Assembly (NCBI GenBank): GCA_014885115.2
Contig: WKLE02000239.1
Location: forward strand, 1-16,122
Direction of reading: 5' to 3'
From: Asterionellopsis glacialis
Lineage: Eukaryota; Bacillariophyta; Plagiogrammaphyceae; Rhaphoneidales; Asterionellopsidaceae
DNA: 16,122 bases
The position numbers and the translations under genes were made by a program. This document shows positions 8,753 to 15,716 of this stretch, piece after piece. Positions within the stretch are counted from its first letter, which is position 1. Every line of letters begins with the position of its first letter. Under the pieces are notes generated by a model. The model saw only the letters and a list, made by a program, of their open reading frames with translations, searched no databases and had not been told where the DNA came from.

Positions 8753-8760
8753 TTTCCCGC
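8753..8760 (+). promoter_or_regulatory. second E2F-like site TTTCCCGC
   Basis: Fits TTTSSCGC and lies only 22 bp from the first site, in the opposite orientation. Paired E2F sites are typical of cell-cycle promoters; here it is a sequence match only. Confidence 0.3.
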
Positions 8761-8970
8761 TGGTGTTTTTTCGTGCTGTGGTGCTTCATCTTGAAATCTT
8801 GGGGGGTGACACTACCCCTGACAACTGCGTGAAAGATACGCAATCAAGCGCAGGGAAAACGAACCTTGCTCTTTCCTTTTCGGCTTGACTTCCACAACAA
8901 AAACGAGTATCGTACCATAGCTAGAGTACTGTATTATTCACTTTCAAAGCCAACGACGACGACAGCAACC

Positions 8971-9594
8971 ATGTTCACCAGGTCTATATACTTAATTTTC
9001 TTGGCTTTGTTTGCCTGCACTTCTTCTACTCTAGTCAAGGCCGATGATCCAGCTGGTGAGGTTGGAGATCTTTTCCAAAATTTGAAAGAATCTTACTACG
9101 ACGATCTCCCTCCAAAAGGAAAATTCGCAACTGGTGCTGTAGCTGGATTTGCTGCATCTCGATTCACTGTAAATAAGGCAGTGGGTGCATTGAAATTTGC
9201 GGGTGCAGCCTTTATTGCGTAAGTTTCTGGTGGAGAGAGCCATTTACGACTCGTGATTCGACTCCCTTATTCTATAAATATTTCAAGGTGCATTTCCTTT
9301 TCACCATGGTTTTGCTCACATTTTTATATTGACTTGCATTTGTAAAACAACAGATCTGAAGTAATTGAACGGACTGGGGTATTAAATAACGTAGATCTTT
9401 TGTCGGATGAGAATGAAGCAAGGTTAGAAATGATGAAACGTTCTTTAACGAAAACTGTTACCAAATTTTCTACCAGAGTAAAAAGTGAATTAAAACCTGC
9501 CAAAATTGAGGCTACCATCAATGCAGCATTCTCAAAGGAAAAAATGTGCACAATGGGATTCGCATCTGGGGCGTTTGTTGGTTTTGTCGTTTAA
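8971..9594 (+). CDS. FUN14-like small membrane protein with N-terminal signal peptide
   Basis: Two exons, 8971-9218 and 9354-9594, joined give 162 aa from an ATG with A at -3. Residues about 4-24 (RSIYLIFLALFACTSSTLVKA) form a clear signal peptide with a cleavage site near ADD. The rest resembles a FUN14 domain: FATGAVAGFAASRFTVNKAVG with small residues spaced as in a membrane helix, a second hydrophobic stretch ALKFAGAAFIASEVIERTGVL, a charged amphipathic middle (about 95-140, KRSLTKTVTKFSTRVKSELK), and a final glycine-rich helix GFASGAFVGFVV at the very C-terminus, where FUN14 proteins end. FUNDC1 is a mitochondrial outer-membrane mitophagy receptor, but a cleavable signal peptide points to ER, plastid envelope or another secretory-route membrane. 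The assignment rests on pattern, not on diagnostic residues. It lies upstream of PIG-C in the same direction, 513 bp apart, so no operon-like coupling is implied. Confidence 0.6.
9219..9353 (+). other. intron of the FUN14-like gene (135 nt)
   Basis: Donor GC|GTAAGT at 9219 and acceptor AACAACAG ending at 9353, phase 2. Splicing joins FAGAAFIA to SEVIERTGVL and links two otherwise out-of-frame open segments into one domain. Confidence 0.85.
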
Positions 9595-10107
9595 AAAAAG
9601 GAACAAAACGCGGCATACGTTTTTGAAAGATATAACTACCTCGTGAGAGGAGGGAAGCAAGACTGGACTATCGCGCAATCCTTTTTATCCAATTTCACAA
9701 ATGACAGTTACTCTTTCAACAATAGATCCTTACTTAAAAGTTTAGCTGAGCTACTCTTCATCAAAAAATCATTTACAAACTTGCGTTGTGATGACCACCG
9801 CCTTGCAATAATTAATTTTCGTGCAGATCTTTGTAGTTCCCTTGATTATCTTTAATCGGTCGGGAAACACTTAGAAACAAACAAGGGATAATAACGGTCG
9901 TGCGAACAGAGGAGAACTGATTTTCACATATTTCTCGAATATCTGAGATCGGGCCTCAGGCGAGTCGGTCACATCTAACCATGGTGAGACCTCGAGCGCT
10001 GCCATTTTAAACCTTCATCCTTTTTACTGAATTTGTATTCGCATCCGTTTAAAGTCGACACGTTAAAGGCCTGTAGCAAGTTTGGTTTTTATAGACCGAT
10101 AGCAAGA
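9595..10107. promoter_or_regulatory. spacer between FUN14-like gene and PIG-C
   Basis: 513 bp. An A-rich run directly follows the FUN14-like stop. One 70-codon plus-strand frame begins at 9643 with no recognisable features. An ATGG with a short nine-codon frame at 9981-10010 precedes the PIG-C start and could act as an upstream ORF. Nothing else seen. Confidence 0.4.
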
Positions 10108-11349
10108 ATGAAGAATCGTCGACAGTATCCCCGGTTGTGGTCCTCGGATGATGATGGTGAATCCACCTCTTCATCATTGGGGAGTGACAACAAAGTATTA
10201 GATAATGCTTCACTGGAATCTCTATCGGAACTAGTGGATCGATTTTCATCAAAGCAGACGCATCGAAAGTCACTTTTATTCTTCTGGTGTAATTCACTTG
10301 TAGTTGGACAAGAATTTTCGTTGACTTGTTTGTTCTTACGTTTCTGGGTAGCTCTACTGCAACGAGATCAACAACTACATGGCGATCAACATACATCAAG
10401 AGGTATCCCCCATTTCATGGACGATAGATATCAGTTGAGAGAAGCAATATCCCTATGTTGTTTTAGTACTGCCTTGATCGTTACGATTGTTTCTAACGAA
10501 CTTGGCAGTGGGGAGAAACCAAATAAACAACCGAGAAAAGAAAAAGCTAGACAGAGAGTTAGTGAGTAAGTGGTGGATTCTCATGTAGCTATCACTATCT
10601 GGAAAATCTGCGGAAATTCGTCTGCTGACCATGTGCAAAATTATTTTTTATTATGGCTGGTTACTATTTCTTTTACAAAGTGCTCTTCTTTTAGGTGGAA
10701 TTTTGCGACTCCTTGCAGCTGTATTGAAGACACTGACAGCCTCATACTCGTCTGACACAGTTTATGCTCTTGCTTTGTTTGGTATGGTGGTGCATCTTTT
10801 TACTTGCGATTATGCGTATGCCAATGGTCGAACAAAGATCGTACCGACGTCAGTGCGAAACAGACGACCAGCATTTCTCGGAGGAACCATGAGTCTCAAT
10901 GCTGCTCTCTTTGCCACCACCTTGTTGGTATCTCGACTTTCATCCAATTTGACAGTATATGGGTTTTTCCTTTCTTCAGTTGTCCTTTTTGGTTTCTATC
11001 CTGCAACTCGCCATGCAGTTAGCAGTCAACAGAACAGTCATTTTGGTATGTACCCCATGTTTGCTGTTTTGATTCCTCTTACCTCTTTCTGTTTTACATG
11101 TTTTTCTCACATTTATCTTTCGTGTTTATCCTGTTTTCGTGTATAAAAATATCAGTTGTCTTTTGCGTTACTACCGCTATTACGTGTGCAACCTTGGTCC
11201 TGTTGGATCGTGCTATCGAACGGATACTTTTCTTGCTTGGGTTTGCAGTGATTACGCTAGTCGCACCCACTTGGAAATTTCTTCTGCAACATCGAAAAAG
11301 AATTATTAGTGGTCCTTGGGACATCGCTCATGTATCGGTCGGGGAGTAG
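10108..11349 (+). CDS. PIGC: PIG-C/GPI2, subunit of the GPI-N-acetylglucosaminyltransferase
   Basis: Three exons, 10108-10565, 10681-11045 and 11156-11349, joined give 338 aa. The protein is a multi-pass membrane subunit of the ER complex (PIG-A/C/H/P/Q/Y) that transfers GlcNAc to phosphatidylinositol, the first step of GPI-anchor synthesis. Landmarks match human PIG-C in order: a first membrane helix (LLFFWCNSLVVGQEFSLTC), a second (ISLCCFSTALIVTIV) followed by a basic loop, AAVLKTLTASYSSDTVYALA (human VLKTLTESVSTDTIYAM), FTCDYAYANG, GTMSLNAALFATTLLVSRL (human STLSLNMAIFASVCLASRL), and the terminal ISGPWDIAHV (human IHGPWDEAEI). The start is the first in-frame ATG; the frame is open further upstream only through non-ATG codons. 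The N-terminal 55 residues are acidic and Ser-rich and lack the conserved W-x-K-x-LYE-x-QPYPDN stretch, so an upstream exon or a real divergence must be considered. Confidence 0.9.
10566..10680 (+). other. PIG-C intron 1 (115 nt)
   Basis: Donor GA|GTAAGT at 10566, pyrimidine-rich acceptor TTTCTTTTACAAAG ending at 10680, with CTGAC at 10624-10628 as a possible branch site. Phase 2. The join reads RQRVSD-ALLLGGILRLL, which keeps the spacing to VLKTLT seen in human PIG-C. Confidence 0.8.
11046..11155 (+). other. PIG-C intron 2 (110 nt)
   Basis: Donor TTTTG|GTATGT at 11046 and acceptor AAAATATCAG ending at 11155, phase 1. The join reads SQQNSHF-VVFCVTTAIT and continues into the last membrane helices; reading through gives an early stop. 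Confidence 0.85.
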
Positions 11350-11786
11350 TTGCATCCCCGTAAAGTTAGAGGAGAACCCAAAATAAAGTGCCGTTCTGTA
11401 AGACAATTTATTTTTGTTCTTGTTCATGAATAAGAGTCTATGGTACGCTTGGGCAGTGAGGAAAGATCGACAAGACACATCAACGTCAGTCAAATCAAAG
11501 ATGATATTTTTGTGTACAGAACATGGCAAGTTGATTTCTGTGTTTTGCATCTATTAAAGCCCTAACGCCTGCCTATCAATCAATAATGCAATTTCATCTC
11601 AGCACGTCATGTGTCCTCAATTCAAGTGAACACTGTGTCATACGATGTGGTCTAGGTTTCGCACGGACTCTGTAGTAACTCTAGGTGAAACCCTTTTTCA
11701 TTAGTCTAGTAGCATTATCCCTTAATCTAGCGAACAATTTCTCAAACACACAAAATGCGAGAGTATGTGTAAGTACTTCTATGAAG
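11350..11786. terminator. convergent 3' region of PIG-C and the protease gene
   Basis: 437 bp with no supported gene. AATAAA at 11382-11387, 32 bp after the PIG-C stop, is a plausible polyadenylation signal. Near 11653-11692 TCTAGG occurs twice, followed by TTTCGC and then by TGAAACC, so that GGTTTC (11655-11660) and GAAACC (11687-11692) form a weak inverted pair 26 bp apart. The minus-strand open frame at 11257-11550 overlaps PIG-C exon 3 and has no recognisable features. Confidence 0.4.
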
Positions 11787-13073
11787 TTACTTCTTGCTAG
11801 CACTTTGTCTCAATTGTCGACGACGATGTCTGCCACCATATGGCCGTAATTCATTTGGTAATTCGTCCCACTCAATGCTCGACATTTTTTGTCGTTGCTT
11901 TGAGTTGACAATCTCTCTCGGCTTTGCATTGCATTTAGACGTTCTATCACAATGTCCCGCGCAACAGTCATCATCTTGATTGCAGTAGCCATTTCTCGCT
12001 ACGCAATTGTCAGGTGCTGAAGCAGGCGTGTGTGTAGGGACACTTGAAGGAGAACCTGAAGGGGCACTTGAAGGAGCACTTGAAGGAGGATCAAGGCAAA
12101 TATTAGAATTTACTTCGGCATCATTACATACAACACTAACAATCCAATCGTAGCTTTCCGGAATGGACGAGTATACACCCGGTGATTTTCTTCGAGCACA
12201 CCCTACACCCCATGATGTAACTCCAACTTGGACTATATGTCCATTTTTCTCTTGAACTAGCGGACCTCCCGAGTCACCCTCACACGTATCGATCCCGCCG
12301 TTTTCGTATCCAGCGCACATCATATCGCTAGAAACCTTTTTTGTCAAAGATGGTTCACACTTTTCTCTTGGAATATATGGCAATTGTGCAGTCTGCAATA
12401 TATGAACAACGCTTTCGTCTCCTTCAGCAGTACGTCCAAATCCAAATGCTCGTAACGTCTCACCTTCATTTAGAAGTGAGTCATATCCTGTTTTGGCCAG
12501 CTCAATAGGTTGAAATTGATCTGAAGTTATACACTCATCTATTCGAATAATTGCAATATCATATTGACTCGTAACAGAGTTGTAATTTGGATGTAATGTC
12601 ACCATTGACGATGGTGAAGAAATTTTTGAAAAGTGGTAATCTTCACCTCCATTCCCATTATAAGGTTGCCATGCTCCGACCATTACGCCATCGATCAATG
12701 CCAATCTATCTTCATCAACGCAATGTGCTGCCGTGAGAATGTGACAGTTTGTAATTTGAGATCCACCACAACCAGAAAACACATATCTGCCGTCTCGTTT
12801 ATCAAGAATCATGGTATAGAACTTGCTTTCCCCCCGACGTGAATTTTGGCCATTGACGATACGAGTATCAGCATCTTTTTTTAGAGGTTTTTGTACACCA
12901 TTTTCAACATACTCTGCACGTATCGATGGACCGGGATATTTAGGCATTCGAAAATTCTCATTAAAATCTCGTGGAGGATGATCGTTTATATCACCAACAC
13001 CTTCCACAATGGGAACAATAAAGAAAATTATACCCAAGATTATATTGAAAGGATGACATGATGCACAAATCAT
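11787..13073 (-). CDS. secreted trypsin-like serine protease (S1A) with Pro/Ser stalk and cystine-knot-like module
   Basis: 428 aa from the ATG at 13073 (A at -3), which gives a signal peptide (residues about 9-25, FNIILGIIFFIVPIVEG). An in-frame ATG at 13328 would add 85 residues and bury that segment, so I reject it. A propeptide leads to the activation site R71|IVNG. The S1A domain has the full triad: H117 in LTAAHC, D172 in YDIAII, S268 in GDSGGP; D262, six residues before the Ser, predicts cleavage after Arg/Lys, and SWGVGCARRKSPGVY fits. After the domain comes a short stalk (about 329-355) of SSAPS/SGSPS/PTHTPASAP repeats, then a 25-residue Cys module (C357, C364, C370, C371, C375, C381: C-x6-C-x5-CC-x3-C-x5-C), and a basic tail ending GGRHRRRQLRQ. 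It is predicted to be an active extracellular or vacuolar protease; the substrate is unknown. Confidence 0.9.
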   Translation of the reverse strand: MICASCHPFNIILGIIFFIVPIVEGVGDINDHPPRDFNENFRMPKYPGPSIRAEYVENGVQKPLKKDADTRIVNGQNSRRGESKFYTMILDKRDGRYVFSGCGGSQITNCHILTAAHCVDEDRLALIDGVMVGAWQPYNGNGGEDYHFSKISSPSSMVTLHPNYNSVTSQYDIAIIRIDECITSDQFQPIELAKTGYDSLLNEGETLRAFGFGRTAEGDESVVHILQTAQLPYIPREKCEPSLTKKVSSDMMCAGYENGGIDTCEGDSGGPLVQEKNGHIVQVGVTSWGVGCARRKSPGVYSSIPESYDWIVSVVCNDAEVNSNICLDPPSSAPSSAPSGSPSSVPTHTPASAPDNCVARNGYCNQDDDCCAGHCDRTSKCNAKPREIVNSKQRQKMSSIEWDELPNELRPYGGRHRRRQLRQSASKK

Positions 13074-13168
13074 CGTTGTGGTTCCAAATATGAGATATTC
13101 ATGTAGACACTGAATGAGACATAAAGAGAGCAAGAAAGTGTTCTTCAGACGAAACAGCGCACGTCGTG

Positions 13169-13178
13169 TTGGCGGGAA
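13169..13178 (+). promoter_or_regulatory. E2F-like site TTGGCGGGAA
   Basis: Matches the 3' part of the canonical E2F site (TTTGGCGGGAA) with nine of ten core positions plus the AA; it lies 96 bp upstream of the protease ATG and 650 bp upstream of the SF3B2 ATG. Sequence match only. Confidence 0.3.
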
Positions 13179-13372
13179 CACACATGAGGTTGTCCCACAT
13201 GAAAAAAGATGTACAAAATTTTCAAAATCAATAGTCTGTTGTGGCCAAAAAAAGGGTTCAACGCATAGGATGGGACAAAGATAACTGTCTTGAGCTAATT
13301 TTGAAAGATACAATTGGTTAAAATTCATACCTGCTAATTGGTAAACTGCTGGGTTTTTTTATTTCTACCTGT

Positions 13373-13612
13373 CCAGGTACCAGGTACCGGGTACAAGTAC
13401 AACATGAGCATCTGTGCATTTATGTAGGATAAAATTTGTATTTATTGAATACCTGGTACTGGTAGGATCCTACCTGGTACGTTACATTGACAGTCCAGTC
13501 CATAATCAGTGAGTACTGATGATTTTTGTTATATATCAATATTTTTAATAGAAAGTGCTGGTACTGTACCTTTTATTGTACCAGGTACCAGGTACTTGAT
13601 ACTTTGGTACTT
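13373..13612. repeat. cluster of CAGGTACC/CCTGGTAC direct and inverted repeats
   Basis: Three blocks: 13373-13400 (CCAGGTACCAGGTACC then GGGTACAAGTAC), 13450-13480 (TACCTGGTACT, the 14-bp perfect palindrome GGTAGGATCCTACC at 13460-13473, then TGGTAC), and 13556-13612 (CTGGTACTGTACC, then GTACCAGGTACCAGGTACT, then TTTGGTACTTG). Many copies of GGTAC in both orientations lie within 240 bp. CTGGTAC at 13558-13564 and GTACCAG at 13578-13584 can pair as a hairpin with a 13-nt loop. Confidence 0.75.
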
Positions 13613-13647
13613 GTCTGACTTCCTTATTTTTCATTAAGGATGGAGAT

Positions 13648-13675
13648 ATCCAACATCCAACATCCAACATCCAAC
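13648..13675 (+). repeat. four tandem copies of ATCCAAC
   Basis: Exactly four 7-bp units, ending 37 bp upstream of the alternative ATG at 13713 and 145 bp upstream of the preferred SF3B2 start. It may lie in the 5' UTR or core promoter. Confidence 0.85.
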
Positions 13676-13820
13676 ACTACTTATCACCGTCTGTCCTCCC
13701 GATCGATCGCGCATGAGAACGGGCGACATCAGACCCAGCAGATCAAAAATCAAAAGAGACGCCAACACAACAACACACTATGAACACAACTCCAGACACT
13801 GCGTGCACACTGAACTCCTC

Positions 13821-15467
13821 ATGGCGTTGACGACAGCAGAACGGAACCGTAGGAAACGGGAACGAAAGAAGCGCGAAAGGGAAGAACAGCGGAAGCGGGA
13901 TGAAGAGGCGGCTAAAAATGAGAAGGAGCTACCATCAAAACCTTTAGAGGAAGAGGTCGAAATTGAGTATGTGGCTGAGGCAATAATTCCACAGGCGTCC
14001 AAGTCGTCAAATGAGGGGGGAGCAGCAAGCAACAATGAGGATGCTTCGGAGGATTTACAAGCTGTTCTGCGTAGATTTCAAGAAAGAGCTTCTGTAGCCG
14101 TCGTGACGGACGATGAAAGGGGAAATTCGGACCAACTTGGTCAAGAAGATGGAGCCAACGACAACAATGATAATGACGCCGATGACGACGACGAAAAGAA
14201 GCCATTAAGCAAACGCAAGCAACGTGAACTTTCTCGTCCATCTGTGGCTGATTTGAAGCGTCGAGTGAAGAGATCTGACTTAGTAGAAGCACATGATGTT
14301 ACGGCCGCAGATCCTGACTTTTTGATTTGTTTAAAGGGAGTCCCGGGAACTGTACCTATTCCTCGACATTGGGGTAGAAAGCGAAAGTACCTTCAGGGGA
14401 AACGAGGTATTGAGAAACCACCATTTCAGCTTCCTGATTTTATTATCAAAACAGGTATTACAGAACTCCGTGATGCCGTTCAAGAAGATGAATCTAAAAT
14501 GTCTATCAAACAGAAAAACCGTTCAAGAGTTGCACCCAAATCTGGAGCCATCGATGTTGATTATCGAACCCTCCATGATGCATTCTTCAAATATCAGACG
14601 AAACCAACAAATTTGACTGGCTTTGGGGATTTGTACTATGAAGGCAAAGAATTTGAAACTCGTACCGATATAAAACCAGGTGGGGAACTTAGTGCCACAT
14701 TACGTGAGGCGTTAGGTATGACTTCCGAATCTTCACCTCCACCGTGGCTTGTCAATATGCAACGATATGGACCTCCTCCTAGCTATCCAAACCTCAAGAT
14801 TCCTGGTCTAAGTGCACCCTTGCCAAATGAAAAGTGTCAGTATGGGTATCATACGGGAGGATGGGGTAAACCACCCGTAGACAATTTTGGAAGGCCGTTG
14901 TATGGTGGTAATCCTTTCGGCAAGCCTGGTGGTGAAGCTGAGGATCCCAGTAACGAGGGAGGGTTGGTCACAAGTGATGGAAAAACAATTTTAAAGAAAG
15001 ATTGGGGTACACTACCTACTGGATTTTACGAAGATGCTGATGAAGAAGAGGAAGAATCTAGTGATGAAGAGGAAGAATCTAGTGATGAAGAGATGGAAGA
15101 ATCTGATGGAGAAGAAAAAGAGGAAGAAACTACTGGTGCAAGCGAGGAAATTCCTGCATCATCATCTGCTCCGGCACCGTCTTCTGCAGCATTAGACTTG
15201 CGAAAACAAGCTGGTGATGAAACACCATTTGATGGAGGTCCAAAACAACTTTATACTGTTTTGGAACAAACCAAAGCCAGCAAAGATGAACAGCAGGGAG
15301 CTGTTTTCACATCTGAGGTTGCTTATGTTGTTCCGGGAGGCGCAACAGCCCCTGAAGGAGCGGAGAGTGTGTTATCCAAGGCTGTCCCATCAAATGATAG
15401 TTCCAAGAGAAAGAGACAGCATGATGACGATGATGATGCGGATCTAGAGAAAAAGTTCAAATTCTAA
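13821..15467 (+). CDS. SF3B2: SF3B2/SAP145 (Cus1), SF3b subunit 2 of the U2 snRNP
   Basis: 548 aa from the ATG at 13821 (MALTTAERNRRKRERKKRE, a basic helix); an in-frame ATG at 13713 would add 36 residues that look like leader sequence. The middle of the protein is the diagnostic part: LSRPSVADLKRRV, then the DUF382 domain (about 155-290) with DPDFLICLKG, VPIPRHWGRKRKYLQGKRG, EKPPFQLPDFI and the SRVAPKSGAIDVDYRTLHDAF stretch, then the PSP motif (about 292-335) with PPPWLVNMQRYGPPPSYPNL and IPGLSAPLP, and GWGKPPVDNFGRPLYGG. It ends with GPKQLYTVLEQ and KKFKF, close to the human LYTVLEE and EFKF end. In the SF3b complex it binds SF3B4 and pre-mRNA near the branch site. Acidic, Ser-rich linkers (about 405-440) separate domain and tail. 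No intron is needed. Confidence 0.95.
   Translation: MALTTAERNRRKRERKKREREEQRKRDEEAAKNEKELPSKPLEEEVEIEYVAEAIIPQASKSSNEGGAASNNEDASEDLQAVLRRFQERASVAVVTDDERGNSDQLGQEDGANDNNDNDADDDDEKKPLSKRKQRELSRPSVADLKRRVKRSDLVEAHDVTAADPDFLICLKGVPGTVPIPRHWGRKRKYLQGKRGIEKPPFQLPDFIIKTGITELRDAVQEDESKMSIKQKNRSRVAPKSGAIDVDYRTLHDAFFKYQTKPTNLTGFGDLYYEGKEFETRTDIKPGGELSATLREALGMTSESSPPPWLVNMQRYGPPPSYPNLKIPGLSAPLPNEKCQYGYHTGGWGKPPVDNFGRPLYGGNPFGKPGGEAEDPSNEGGLVTSDGKTILKKDWGTLPTGFYEDADEEEEESSDEEEESSDEEMEESDGEEKEEETTGASEEIPASSSAPAPSSAALDLRKQAGDETPFDGGPKQLYTVLEQTKASKDEQQGAVFTSEVAYVVPGGATAPEGAESVLSKAVPSNDSSKRKRQHDDDDDADLEKKFKF
15045..15086 (+). repeat. tandem 21-bp duplication in the SF3B2 acidic linker
   Basis: Two exact 21-bp units encoding EEEESSD, followed by a degraded third (EEMEESD). 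Identity at the DNA level, including synonymous positions, suggests a recent in-frame duplication. Confidence 0.8.
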
Positions 15468-15716
15468 AGACTATATTAGTCTAGGATATATTATTAGCAA
15501 TAATTGCATCAAGGACCTATTTTTGTGGTTGTGTCCAACATATCGCCACTTATTCTTAGAGTGATATCTTCCGTTCAATCTCTCAATCCTTCCTTCCTCT
15601 TTCTCTATCTTATCGTGCATTTTTTAACAAAATATCTCTGTAGAATATGCTAACAACACCGATTGCAACTTGAACTCTAGAGAAAAAGAACTATGAGGAA
15701 ACACACCATTTTCAGT
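15468..15716. terminator. convergent 3' region of SF3B2 and the right-edge gene
   Basis: 249 bp without a gene. Directly after the SF3B2 stop is a small hairpin, AGACTA-TAT-TAGTCT at 15468-15482. The rest is pyrimidine-rich (15570-15620) and otherwise unremarkable. Confidence 0.4.

Larger units (their letters stand above)
8215..8970. promoter_or_regulatory. divergent promoter region between U2SURP and FUN14-like genes
   Basis: 756 bp without a supported gene. 8400-8575 is strongly AT-rich, with a TATATAAAA-like box at about 8515-8523 (plus strand). 8655-8830 is visibly more GC-rich and holds two E2F-like sites (8721-8730 and 8753-8760). Plus-strand frames of up to 85 codons occur in 8575-8888 but resemble no family, do not share a frame with a neighbour and overlap one another, so I do not call them genes. 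Confidence 0.5.
13074..13820. promoter_or_regulatory. divergent promoter region between protease and SF3B2
   Basis: 747 bp between the start codons. It contains an E2F-like site (13169-13178), three clusters of GGTACC-type repeats between 13373 and 13612, and a 7-bp tandem repeat (13648-13675) in the SF3B2 leader. The open frames that cross its two ends are N-terminal extensions of the flanking genes that I do not favour. Confidence 0.5.

Noticed and set aside
9643..9855. 70-codon plus-strand frame between the FUN14-like gene and PIG-C
   Set aside because: No domain, no signal, no continuity with neighbours by plausible splice sites; likely chance in AT-rich spacer.
10049..10399. 116-codon minus-strand frame in PIG-C exon 1
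   Set aside because: Antisense to a strongly supported gene and without recognisable features.
10566..11155. Frame changes in PIG-C as evidence of a pseudogene
   Set aside because: Both are resolved by consensus GT-AG introns that restore family-conserved sequence; the same holds for U2SURP and the FUN14-like gene.
11930..12006. Cys-rich module of the protease as a toxin domain
   Set aside because: Cystine-knot spacing alone does not show toxicity; attached to a protease stalk it is more likely a binding or inhibitory module.
13074..13328. 85-residue N-terminal extension of the protease from the ATG at 13328
   Set aside because: It would bury a good signal peptide that begins at the ATG at 13073, and it overlaps a promoter-like stretch; secreted S1 proteases start with their signal.
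13373..13612. CRISPR-like array
   Set aside because: Repeats are short, overlapping, in both orientations and have no uniform spacers; the genome is eukaryotic.
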